A stretch of 64,000 nt of DNA, taken from assembly GCF_030316855.1 (NCBI RefSeq), contig NZ_JASZYR010000012.1, forward strand, positions 1-64,000. The letters run 5' to 3'. The DNA comes from Variovorax sp. J22P240 (GTDB lineage: Bacteria; Pseudomonadota; Gammaproteobacteria; Burkholderiales; Burkholderiaceae_C). The notes under the pieces are model-generated. The model did not search any database. It was given only the letters and a program-made list of their open reading frames with translations, and was not told where the DNA came from. How positions within the stretch are numbered: position 1 is the stretch's first letter; each line of letters begins with the position of its first letter. The position numbers and the translations under genes were made by a program. This document shows positions 16,009-23,644 of the stretch, one piece after another.

Positions 16009-16884
16009 CTACAGGTTCTTGGCGGCGAACGTGTCGCAGTCCTGGAGATTTCCGCTCTTGTAGCCGACGCCGAACCAGCGTTGGCGCTGGGCGCTGGTGC
16101 CGTGGGTGAAGCTGTCCGGCACGACCGCGCGGCCGGCGGAGCGCTGCAGGGCGTCGTCGCCGATCTTCTGGGCGGCGTTCATGGCGGCTTCGATGTCACC
16201 GGGGTCCAGCCACTGCTTGGATTGCTGCGAATGGTGGGCCCAGACGCCGGCGAGGCAGTCGGCCTGCAGTTCCACGCGAACGCTGATGGCGTTGTTCTGC
16301 GCCTGGCTCAGGCGGCCGCGCATCTGATCGACTTTGTCGGTGATGCCCAGCTCGTCCTGTACGTGGTGGCCGATCTCGTGGGCGATCACGTAGGCCTGCG
16401 CGAAGACGCCGGGGGCGCCGAGCTGGTTCTTGAGCGTGTCGAAGAAGCCGAGGTCGATGTAGACCTTCTTGTCGCCAGGGCAATAGAACGGGCCCATGGC
16501 CGACTGGCCGGTGCCGCAGGCGGTCGGCGTCGCGCCGCGGAAAAGCACCAGCTTAGGGGTTGCGTAGGAGCCGCCGTGCTGGCGGAAGATGTCGCTCCAG
16601 ACGACTTCGGTGTTCTTCAGCACGGTGGAGACGAAGGCCGCTTCGCGGTCACTGGCAGGCGGCTTTTGCGCCGGCCCTTGCTGCACTTGCGGGGCCGGCT
16701 CCCCACCGCTCAGCAGGCCCAGCACCGTGAGCGGGTTGATGCCAAAAATCCAGCCGGCAATCAACGCCACGGCCACGGTGCCGATGCCTACGCTGCGCCC
16801 CCCGATCGGGAAACCGCCCCCTCCACCCCCACCGCTGCGCCGATCTTCGACGTTGTCGGATTGTTCGTTGCCTTCCCATCTCAT
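16009..16884 (-). CDS. ypfJ: Neutral zinc metallopeptidase, YpfJ/KPN_02809 family
   Basis: Membrane-anchored putative zinc protease of 291 residues; substrate unknown. It begins MRWEGNEQSDNVEDRR, a typical family start, then a Gly-rich stretch and one membrane helix (about 33-60, VGIGTVAVALIAGWIFGINP). The catalytic region contains the HExxH-like AHEIGHHVQ and a downstream ELQADCLAG with a third-ligand candidate. The C-terminal RWFGVGYKSGNLQDCDTFAA is also characteristic. Monocistronic, separated from rhlE by repeat copy C. Confidence 0.88.
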   Translation of the reverse strand: MRWEGNEQSDNVEDRRSGGGGGGGFPIGGRSVGIGTVAVALIAGWIFGINPLTVLGLLSGGEPAPQVQQGPAQKPPASDREAAFVSTVLKNTEVVWSDIFRQHGGSYATPKLVLFRGATPTACGTGQSAMGPFYCPGDKKVYIDLGFFDTLKNQLGAPGVFAQAYVIAHEIGHHVQDELGITDKVDQMRGRLSQAQNNAISVRVELQADCLAGVWAHHSQQSKQWLDPGDIEAAMNAAQKIGDDALQRSAGRAVVPDSFTHGTSAQRQRWFGVGYKSGNLQDCDTFAAKNL

Positions 16885-16932
16885 CTCGCTCTCCTTGCCG
16901 CTATCGGGCGGCGCTCGCAGGATGGTACGCGC

Positions 16933-17196
16933 TCAGCGGGAAACCACGTATCCGACATTCATGACGCCGTCATGGGTGCCCGGGCGGGCCATGGCGGCAC
17001 TTTTTTCGGCGCTTCTTTCGGCGGCCGCTGCAGCGAGCGCGGCGCGCTCCTGCGCGTAATGCGCCTCGGCCTTTTGCACCTGTGACCGCGTCACCACGAC
17101 CATCGCCACGACCTGCACCAGCGCGATGGCGGCCAGGGCCGCGAGCAGCAGACGGCGATAGGGGTGCATCTCGCGCACGTTCTGGAAAATCGACAT
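16933..17196 (-). CDS. Small single-helix membrane protein, unknown
   Basis: An 87-residue product beginning MSIFQNVREMHPYRRLLLAA. One membrane helix (about 14-36, RRLLLAALAAIALVQVVAMV) is followed by an Ala/Glu/Lys-rich segment likely to be a short coiled coil. I do not recognise a family. The ATG is preceded by CAGGAGCGAGAAC, a good ribosome site, and by a 6-bp hairpin (17213-17229) whose loop holds another AGGAG on the minus strand. It may be co-transcribed with dcd, 137 bp upstream. Confidence 0.65.
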   Translation of the reverse strand: MSIFQNVREMHPYRRLLLAALAAIALVQVVAMVVVTRSQVQKAEAHYAQERAALAAAAAERSAEKSAAMARPGTHDGVMNVGYVVSR

Positions 17197-17333
17197 GTTC
17201 TCGCTCCTGAAGCCACGCCTCCTGCGTGGGATGGAAGGAGATGCTGCCGATCGGCGGCGCGCCGCACCCGACGCGCTGGCCGCTAGACGCTGTAGGACCG
17301 CGCCGAAGCCGATCCGCAGGCTTTGCGAAGGCC

Positions 17334-17900
17334 TCAGGCCTTGGGAAGCGTGACGCCGCGCTGGCCCTGGTATTTGCCGCCGCGGTCCTTGTAGCTGGTC
17401 TCGCAGACCTCGTCGCTCTCGAAGAACAGGACCTGGGCGCACCCCTCGCCCGCGTAGATCTTTGCGGGCAGAGGCGTCGTGTTGCTGAACTCCAGCGTGA
17501 CGTAGCCTTCCCACTCGGGCTCGAAGGGCGTGACGTTGACGATGATTCCGCACCGCGCGTAGGTGCTCTTGCCGAGGCAGATGGTCAGCACATTGCGCGG
17601 AATGCGGAAGTACTCGACCGTGCGCGCCAGCGCAAAGCTGTTGGGCGGGATGATGCAGCTGTCGCCATGGAAGTCGACGAAGCTCTTTTCGTCGAAGTTC
17701 TTGGGGTCGACCACCGTGCTGTGAATGTTGGTGAAGACCTTGAACTCGGGCGCGCAGCGGATGTCGTAGCCGTAGCTGGAGGTGCCGTAGCTGATGATCC
17801 GGTGGCCGTCCTGTTCGCGGATCTGGCCGGGCTCGAAGGGCTCGATCATCCCGCTCTTCTCGGCCATGCGCCGGATCCATTTGTCGCTCTTGATGCTCAT
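17334..17900 (-). CDS. dcd: dCTP deaminase
   Basis: Converts dCTP to dUTP for thymidylate synthesis. The 188-residue length and the start MSIKSDKWIRRMAEKSGMIE are standard. Key conserved segments: SYGTSSYGYDIRCAPEFKVF, CLGKSTYARCGIIVNVTPFE and the catalytic-Glu region EWEGYVTLEFSNTTPLPAKI with AGEGCAQ. The short spacing to guaD (59 bp, same strand) allows read-through from guaD. Confidence 0.97.
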   Translation of the reverse strand: MSIKSDKWIRRMAEKSGMIEPFEPGQIREQDGHRIISYGTSSYGYDIRCAPEFKVFTNIHSTVVDPKNFDEKSFVDFHGDSCIIPPNSFALARTVEYFRIPRNVLTICLGKSTYARCGIIVNVTPFEPEWEGYVTLEFSNTTPLPAKIYAGEGCAQVLFFESDEVCETSYKDRGGKYQGQRGVTLPKA

Positions 17901-17959
17901 GTCAGGGTCCTTCCTCGGGGGCGCTATTCTAGGCAGCAGCCGCCCAACCCCTTCGGCGC

Positions 17960-19249
17960 TCAGTTGCCCAGGGCCTGCGAGATCACGGTTCGCTCGATCA
18001 GCCGGTCGTCACCCAGCACGATCATCGCGAAGAGCAGTTCCTCCAGATTGTTCGCGAGCGCGGTCTTGCGGGCCAGCAGCGGCGTGGCCTTTGGATCGAT
18101 CACCACGAAGTCCGCCTCGCAGCCCGGCTGCAGGTTGCCGATGACGCCATCCAGGCCAAGCGCGCGCGCCGCTCCGCCCGTGTGGCGCCACCAGAGCTGC
18201 GATGGCGGAATGCTCACGCCGGGCTTGGTCTGGCCTTCGCGGCCCGCGTAGTAGGCCGCGAGCATGGTCGCGAAGGGGCTGAAGCTGGTGCCGCCGCCGA
18301 CGTCGCTGGCCAGCCCGTAGCGGTAGCCGATGCGGTTCGCGCCTTCGAAGTCGAAGAAGCCGCTGCCGAGGAAAAGGTTGCTGGTCGGGCTCACCGCCGT
18401 GGCGGTCTTTGTCTCGCGCATCAAGCGGCGGTCGTCGTCGTCGAAATGAATGCAGTGCGCGTAGACGGCGCGTTCGCGCATCAGGCCGAAGCCCGCGTAG
18501 ACGTCGAGGTACGAGCGCGCCTGCGGGAACAGCTCGCGCGCCCACTTCACCTCGTCCTTGTTCTCCGCGACATGGGAGTGAATCCAGGTGTCGGGGTACT
18601 TCGCGGCCAGTTCGCCCGCACCGCGCAGTTGCGCATCGGTGCTGGTGGGCGCAAAGCGCGGGGTGATCGCATAGCCCAGGCGGTCCACGTTGTGCCATTG
18701 GCGGATGAGGGATTCGGTGTCGATCAGGCTCTGTTCGGTCTGGTCGCGTACACCATCGGGCGAATGACGATCCTGCAACACCTTGCCCGTGATCATGCGC
18801 AGCTGCCTGCGCTGGGCGGCCTCGAAGAAGGCCTGCACCGATTGCGGATGCGAGGTCGCGAAGGTCAGCGAGGTCGTGACACCGTTGCGCAGCAGCTCGT
18901 CGAAGAACACCTCCGCCACTTCCGCCGAATGGGCGGGATCGGCGAACCGGCTCTCGGCCGGAAAGGTGTAGTTCTCGAGCCAGGGCAAGAGGCCATCCGC
19001 GGGTGCGCCGATGATGTCGGTCTGCGGGAAGTGGATGTGCATGTCGACGAAGCCCGGCGAAAGGATTCGCCCCGGCCAGTGCGTGATGGCCATGCCCGGA
19101 TGGCGGGCCGCGACGGTGGCGAAGTCGCCGGCATCCTGCACGCGTTGCCGCCCATCGGCATCGGGGCCGACGACCAACAGGCCGTCTTCGTCGAAAACCG
19201 GCTGGCCGGCGGCGTCGAATCGCAAAAGGGAGGCACGGTACGCTTGCAT
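17960..19249 (-). CDS. guaD: Guanine deaminase
   Basis: Hydrolyses guanine to xanthine, feeding the xanthine dehydrogenase encoded at 32-36 kb. The 429-residue amidohydrolase shows the metal motif FVDMHIHFPQTDIIG, HSHVAENKDE, a YAHCIHFDDDD loop and the Asp region ASDVGGGTSFSPF. The ATG at 19249 (MQAYRASLLRF) was preferred to a TTG 36 bp upstream, which adds a non-conserved leader. The divergent gap to the glycosyltransferase holds a 20-nt perfect palindrome. Confidence 0.95.
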   Translation of the reverse strand: MQAYRASLLRFDAAGQPVFDEDGLLVVGPDADGRQRVQDAGDFATVAARHPGMAITHWPGRILSPGFVDMHIHFPQTDIIGAPADGLLPWLENYTFPAESRFADPAHSAEVAEVFFDELLRNGVTTSLTFATSHPQSVQAFFEAAQRRQLRMITGKVLQDRHSPDGVRDQTEQSLIDTESLIRQWHNVDRLGYAITPRFAPTSTDAQLRGAGELAAKYPDTWIHSHVAENKDEVKWARELFPQARSYLDVYAGFGLMRERAVYAHCIHFDDDDRRLMRETKTATAVSPTSNLFLGSGFFDFEGANRIGYRYGLASDVGGGTSFSPFATMLAAYYAGREGQTKPGVSIPPSQLWWRHTGGAARALGLDGVIGNLQPGCEADFVVIDPKATPLLARKTALANNLEELLFAMIVLGDDRLIERTVISQALGN

Positions 19250-19310
19250 GGGCACGGAGGGTAAGGCAGCGACGCCGGTATGCAATGTGCTAGCTCATAT
19301 GGACGCTATA

Positions 19311-19330
19311 TGGCGGCAGCGCTGCCGCCA
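19311..19330. promoter_or_regulatory. Perfect 20-nt palindrome in guaD upstream region
   Basis: TGGCGGCAGC is followed directly by its reverse complement. It lies 61 bp before the guaD start and 117 bp before the glycosyltransferase start. Four bases further on, CGATCG-CA-CGATCG (19335-19348) forms a second dyad. A dimeric regulator site is a reasonable reading; no T-run supports a terminator. Confidence 0.45.
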
Positions 19331-19447
19331 CGCGCGATCGCACGATCGTACTTCCGGCAGGCCCCCTCCGCGGTCGAACATAATTCGGCCAATTCATTAC
19401 AGGAAAAGTATGCCTTCACGTGACGCCGCGAAGAGCGCCCAGTGCAG

Positions 19448-20605
19448 ATGAAAGTGCTTCTGATCGCGAACTATGAGCCCGACGGCCAGACCAGCATGCT
19501 CGCCTTCAAACGCGTCCTGGAACGCGAGCTTCCCCGAATCGGCTGCGAACTGCGGGTGGTCTCCCCTCCGAAGCGCGTGCTTCGGGGGTCCTATACCTCC
19601 CGCTGGTGGAAGTGGCTGGGCTACGTCGACAAGTTCATCCTCTTCCTCCCCTCGCTCGCGGGCCACGTGCGCTGGGCCGACGTGGTGCACGTCGCCGACC
19701 ACTCCAACGGCATGTACATCCCGCGGGTGAAGGCCAAGCCCAACGTGATCACCTGCCACGACGTGATCGCGGTGCAGGCCGCCAAGGGCCTGGTGGACGG
19801 CTGGAACGTCGGCTGGACCGGCAGGCTGTTCCAGCGGCTGATCGTGAATGGAATGGCCAGCGCCGACCTCGTCGCCTGCGTGTCCGAGATGACCCGGCGC
19901 GAAGTGCTGGCCATGGGCTTCGCGGACGAGCGCAAGGTGACGACCGTGCTCAACGGTCTGAACGACGACTTCGCGCCCGTGGCGCCGGACGAGGCGCAGC
20001 GCCTTGTGAATCGTCTGGGAATCTCGGTGCAGGACAGGTTCCTGCTGCACGTCGGCTGGGACCTGGATCGCAAGAACCGGCGGGGCGTGCTCGAGGCGTT
20101 CATCGCACTGCAGGAGCGCGCGGCAGCGGCCGGCGTCGCGCCGGTGATGGACCGACTGCTCTTCGTGGGACCGGAGTTGTCGCCCGAATCCGCAAAGCTC
20201 GCTCAGGAGCATGGGGTCGCCGACAAGATCAAGACCGTGCACAAGATATCGCACGAGGAACTGCGCGCGATCTACTCCAGCGCCACGGCCCTGCTCTTCC
20301 CATCGCTCCAGGAAGGTTTCGGCTGGCCGATCATCGAGGCGCAGGCCTGCGGTTGCCCGGTCTTCACGTCCGACCTCGCACCGATGAACGAGATCGGCGG
20401 CGAGGGCGCGGTGTACCTCGACCCCGGCGACCCGACCGCCATGGCCGCGGCCATCGAGCAGGCCGCGCAGCGGCTGGGTGAGATGCGCCGCCTCGGGCTC
20501 GACAACGCCGCGCACTACACCTCGGCGCAAATGGCGGCGAACTACGTGGCCGCCTACCAGCGCGCGATCAGGGAGCGCACGACCCAGCCCGCGACCCAGC
20601 CATGA
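19448..20605 (+). CDS. Glycosyltransferase family 4 protein
   Basis: A GT-B fold glycosyltransferase of 385 residues, probably acting on a surface polysaccharide or glycolipid; donor and acceptor unknown. The N-terminal half begins MKVLLIANYEPDGQTSML and contains HVADHSNGMY and NVITCHDVIAVQ. The C-terminal half carries HVGWDLDRKNRRG and the GT4 E-x7-E motif EGFGWPIIE (289-297) followed by AQACGCPVFTSD. A GTG two codons upstream is an alternative start. It overlaps the next gene by 4 bp, and the two are likely one unit. Confidence 0.9.
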   Translation: MKVLLIANYEPDGQTSMLAFKRVLERELPRIGCELRVVSPPKRVLRGSYTSRWWKWLGYVDKFILFLPSLAGHVRWADVVHVADHSNGMYIPRVKAKPNVITCHDVIAVQAAKGLVDGWNVGWTGRLFQRLIVNGMASADLVACVSEMTRREVLAMGFADERKVTTVLNGLNDDFAPVAPDEAQRLVNRLGISVQDRFLLHVGWDLDRKNRRGVLEAFIALQERAAAAGVAPVMDRLLFVGPELSPESAKLAQEHGVADKIKTVHKISHEELRAIYSSATALLFPSLQEGFGWPIIEAQACGCPVFTSDLAPMNEIGGEGAVYLDPGDPTAMAAAIEQAAQRLGEMRRLGLDNAAHYTSAQMAANYVAAYQRAIRERTTQPATQP

Positions 20606-21264
20606 AGAAGCTGCTGGCGCTGGGTGTCGTCTTCCTCCCCTGGAAGCTGAAGCGCTGGGTCTTGCGGCGCTTCTGGGGCTACCGGATCGCGGACGGGGCG
20701 CGCATCGGCCTGTCCTACGTCTTCCCCGGCGAACTGGTCATGGGCGAAGGCGCCTACATCGGGCACTTCAACGTGGCCATCCATCTCGGCAAGCTGGAAT
20801 GCGGGGCGCACTCGGTGATCGACCGCTCCAACTGGATCACCGGCCATCCGCCCAAGGGCGCCCATTTCACGCACCGCACGCAGCGCGAGCCGGTGCTCGT
20901 CGTCGGCGAGCATGCGGCCATCACCAAGTCGCACATCATCGACTGCACGGACAAGATCGAGATCGGGCCCTTCGCGACCATCGCGGGCTACCACTCGCAG
21001 TTCATCACGCACGGCATCAACGTGGCGGAGGGACGGCAGGACTGCAAGCCGATCCGCATCGGCGCCTACTGCCTGGTCGGAACGCGTGTCACGGTGCTGG
21101 GTGGCGCGGCGCTGCCGGACCGGTCGGTGCTCGGCGCGGGCTCGGTGCTGAACAAGGCCCACACCGAAGAATGCGCGGTGTACGCCGGCCAGCCTGCGGT
21201 CAAGGTCAAGGGCCTCGATCCCGAAGCCGCGTACTTCAATCGGAAGCGCGGCTTCGTCCACTGA
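20602..21264 (+). CDS. Left-handed beta-helix acyltransferase
   Basis: A 220-residue hexapeptide-repeat O-acetyltransferase-like protein, expected to acylate the glycan made with the preceding glycosyltransferase. Repeating turns are seen in GARIGLSYVFPGELVMGEGA, HAAITKSHIIDCTDKIEIGP and RIGAYCLVGTRVTVLGGAAL, ending with the family tail VYAGQPAVKVKGL. A membrane-proximal basic and hydrophobic N-terminus (MKKLLALGVVFLPWKLKRW) suggests membrane association. The start overlaps the glycosyltransferase stop (ATGA). Confidence 0.85.
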   Translation: MKKLLALGVVFLPWKLKRWVLRRFWGYRIADGARIGLSYVFPGELVMGEGAYIGHFNVAIHLGKLECGAHSVIDRSNWITGHPPKGAHFTHRTQREPVLVVGEHAAITKSHIIDCTDKIEIGPFATIAGYHSQFITHGINVAEGRQDCKPIRIGAYCLVGTRVTVLGGAALPDRSVLGAGSVLNKAHTEECAVYAGQPAVKVKGLDPEAAYFNRKRGFVH

Positions 21265-21290
21265 GGGAGCCTCAGCGCGGGTTACCCGCG
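21261..21290. terminator. Two adjacent perfect hairpins at a convergent junction
   Basis: CTGAGG-GAG-CCTCAG (21261-21275) is followed without a gap by CGCGGG-TTA-CCCGCG (21276-21290). Each has 6-bp perfect arms and a 3-base loop. The acyltransferase stop codon lies in the first stem, and the stop codon of the convergent BMP-protein gene begins in the second loop. No T-run follows, so the termination role is inferred from position. Confidence 0.5.
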
Positions 21291-22373
21291 GCGGGAGACT
21301 CGTCCTTGCACGCCTTCGACGAGCCAGTTCATATTCAGGATCTGTTCGTCGCTGAGGTTCTGTCCTTTCGGGATGACGACGTGGCCCTCGTTGTCGCGCA
21401 CATCGGCTGCGGCCTGGAACGGCTTCACCTTGCCAGCGGCGATGTCCTGCTGCCGCGCCAGCACCTCGTCCTGCACGGCCTTCGGCACCTTGGGACCGAA
21501 ATCGCCGACGCGGATCATGCCTTCCTTGACGCCGCCCCAGACCTTGCCGCTCTTCCAGGTGCTGTCGAGCACGGCGCGCGCGCGCTCCGTGTAGTAGCCG
21601 CCCCATTGGTGGGTGACGGCGACGATCTGCGCCTCGGGCGCGACCTTGCGCATGTCGGAGTGGTAGGCCACAGCCATCTTGCCGCGCTCCTGGGCCGCGG
21701 TCATCACGGCGGTCGAGCCGGTGTGGAAGGCGATCACGTCGACGTCCTGGTTGAACAACGCCATGGCCGCGTCGCGCTCCTTCGGCGGATCGAACCAGAC
21801 ATCCAGCCACACCACCTTGACCTGCGCTTTCGGGTTGACCGAACGCATGCCCAGCGTGAAGGCGTTGATGCCCTGCAGCACTTCGGGAATCGGGAAGCCT
21901 GCGACATAGCCCGCGACGTTCGTTTTCGTCATGCGGCCGGCCGCGACACCGGCTAGGTAGCGCCCTTCGTAGTAGCGCGCGTTCGCGGTCGCGACATTGG
22001 GGGCGGTCTTGTAGCCGGTGATCGACTCGAACTTCACGTCCGGAAAGTCCCGCGCGACCTTCATGGTGGGTTCCATGTAGCCGAAGCTGGGCGTGAAGAT
22101 GAGCTTGTTGCCCTGCTGTGCCAGATCACGAATGACGCGCTCGGCGTCCGCGCCCTCGGCGACGTTCTCGACATAAGTGGTCTTCACCTTGCCGGCGAGC
22201 GCGGTCTCGACGGCCTTGCGACCGTTTTCATGCTGACGAACCCAGCCGGCATCGGTGATGGGCGCGACGTACACAAAGCCGATCTTGAGTGGATCGGCCT
22301 TCGGCGCGGTCTGGGAAAAAGCTGGAAGGAAAAAACAGGCGGCCGCGAGCGCGGCTGCGAGGTTTTTATACAT
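21282..22373 (-). CDS. BMP-family (PnrA/TmpC-like) purine nucleoside-binding protein 1
   Basis: Periplasmic solute-binding protein of 363 residues in the family that binds purine nucleosides for ABC uptake. It has a plain Sec signal (MYKNLAAALAAACFFLPAFS, cleavage near AFS-QT) and no lipobox. Family landmarks: IGFVYVAPITDAGWVRQHEN, GNKLIFTPSFGYMEPTMKVA, YYEGRYLAGVAAGRMTKTN and IPEVLQGINAFTLG. It is the more distal of two paralogues near one set of permeases. A hairpin with a T-run stands 28 bp before its ATG. Confidence 0.9.
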   Translation of the reverse strand: MYKNLAAALAAACFFLPAFSQTAPKADPLKIGFVYVAPITDAGWVRQHENGRKAVETALAGKVKTTYVENVAEGADAERVIRDLAQQGNKLIFTPSFGYMEPTMKVARDFPDVKFESITGYKTAPNVATANARYYEGRYLAGVAAGRMTKTNVAGYVAGFPIPEVLQGINAFTLGMRSVNPKAQVKVVWLDVWFDPPKERDAAMALFNQDVDVIAFHTGSTAVMTAAQERGKMAVAYHSDMRKVAPEAQIVAVTHQWGGYYTERARAVLDSTWKSGKVWGGVKEGMIRVGDFGPKVPKAVQDEVLARQQDIAAGKVKPFQAAADVRDNEGHVVIPKGQNLSDEQILNMNWLVEGVQGRVSRRG

Positions 22374-22400
22374 GGTAGTCCTCTACATGGCCCCGGAATG

Positions 22401-22428
22401 AAAAATGGCGCTGCGGGGCAGCAGCGCC
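22401..22428 (-). terminator. Intrinsic-terminator-like hairpin in leader of BMP gene 1
   Basis: On the minus strand, GGCGCTGC-TGCCCC-GCAGCGCC is followed by ATTTTT: an 8-bp perfect stem, 6-base loop and five T residues. It is the most canonical terminator in the window. It ends only 27 bp before the ATG of the BMP gene and lies ~165 bp after the deaminase stop, so it is either the end of that operon or an attenuator for the BMP gene. Confidence 0.7.
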
Positions 22429-22431
22429 GGG

Positions 22432-22446
22432 CGGGTATTTTACCCG
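22432..22446 (-). promoter_or_regulatory. Dyad containing a -10-like TAAAAT upstream of BMP gene 1
   Basis: CGGGTA-TTT-TACCCG is a perfect inverted repeat. Read on the minus strand it contains TAAAAT (22437-22442), a -10-like hexamer placed so that transcription would start just before the hairpin at 22428. No convincing -35 box is visible, so an activator or a purely structural role is possible. Confidence 0.35.
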
Positions 22447-22591
22447 GGCGCCAGAAACCCTCCATCGTCCGCGTGACTTGCGCCGCCTGTGGTGGTGGCC
22501 GTTACAGGCCAAGGCCTATCGCGACGATGGCCCGCGGGTCGTCCGGGTCAAGGGCGGCAAGCCGGATCTCTGAAGCCTGTCGGCGCGTCGA

Positions 22592-23644
22592 TCAGGCGAA
22601 GGCGTCGAAGGCCGCGTTGAGCCGATCGACGTAAGCCCGCTTGGCCGTCGCATCGACGAAGCTGCCCTCGAAGCTGTTGGCTGCAAGCTGCCACGCATGC
22701 TGCGCCGTCAACCCGGTCGCGGCGAAGGTCTCGACGAAGTTCTGGTTCATGTAGCCGCCGAAGTAGGCCGGGTCGTCCGAATTGACGGTGGCAACCAGGC
22801 CGGCGTCGAGCAGTTCGCGCAGGTTGTGCTGCCCCAGGTCGGGGAATACGCAGAGCTTGAGATTCGACAGCGGACACACGGTCAGCGGAATGCGGTCCTG
22901 CGCGAGGCGTTTCATCAGAGCGGCGTCTTTGGTGCTCTGCACGCCGTGGTCGATGCGCTCGACCTTGAGCACGTCGAGCGCGCTCCACACGTAGGCCGGC
23001 GGCCCCTCCTCGCCCGCATGCGCGACGAGGTGAAAGCCGAGTTCGCGACAGCGCGCGAACACCCGCGCGAACTTTTCGGGCGGGTGCCCGAGCTCGCTGG
23101 AATCCAGGCCAACACCGATGAAGCGATCGCGGTACGGCAGCGCCTGCTCCAGCGTGGCGAAGGCATCCTCCTCGCTCAGATGGCGCAGGAAGCACAGGAT
23201 CAGCGCGGCATCGACGCCGAGCTTGTCCTTGGCATCGACGCAGGCGCGGTGCAGGCCGTCGATCACGGTCTGCATCGACACGCCGCGCTCAGTGTGCGTC
23301 TGCGGGTCGAAGAACATCTCCGTGCGGATGACGTTGTCTGTCGCGGCACGTTCCAGGTAGGCCCAGGCCATGTCGTAGAAGTCCTGCTCCTTCAGTAGCA
23401 CACTGGCGCCGGCGTAGTAGATGTCCAGGAAGCTCTGCAGGTTGGTGAAGGCGTAGGCGCGGCGCAGGTCTTCGACGCTCGCATACGGAATGGTGACACC
23501 GTTGCGCTGCGCGAGCGCGAAGATCAGCTCGGGCTCGAGCGAGCCCTCGATGTGCATGTGCAGCTCGGCCTTGGGCATGGCGCGCAGGAGCGCCGGAAGG
23601 CGGTCCGCGGGAACGTCGCGAACGGTGTGGCGGGGCGTGTTCAT
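22592..23644 (-). CDS. Adenine deaminase of the adenosine deaminase family
   Basis: Predicted to deaminate adenine to hypoxanthine. The 350-residue protein has the metal ligands H29 and H31 (AELHMHIEGSLEPEL), H209 and E212 (VAHAGEEGPP), and D290-D291. The NSDDPAYFGGYMNQNF segment is the form I associate with the fungal Aah1/bacterial adenine deaminase branch; true adenosine deaminases carry a different sequence after the DD. The start at 23644 overlaps the Rieske gene stop by one base, so the two are translationally coupled. Databases may simply call it adenosine deaminase. Confidence 0.88.
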   Translation of the reverse strand: MNTPRHTVRDVPADRLPALLRAMPKAELHMHIEGSLEPELIFALAQRNGVTIPYASVEDLRRAYAFTNLQSFLDIYYAGASVLLKEQDFYDMAWAYLERAATDNVIRTEMFFDPQTHTERGVSMQTVIDGLHRACVDAKDKLGVDAALILCFLRHLSEEDAFATLEQALPYRDRFIGVGLDSSELGHPPEKFARVFARCRELGFHLVAHAGEEGPPAYVWSALDVLKVERIDHGVQSTKDAALMKRLAQDRIPLTVCPLSNLKLCVFPDLGQHNLRELLDAGLVATVNSDDPAYFGGYMNQNFVETFAATGLTAQHAWQLAANSFEGSFVDATAKRAYVDRLNAAFDAFA

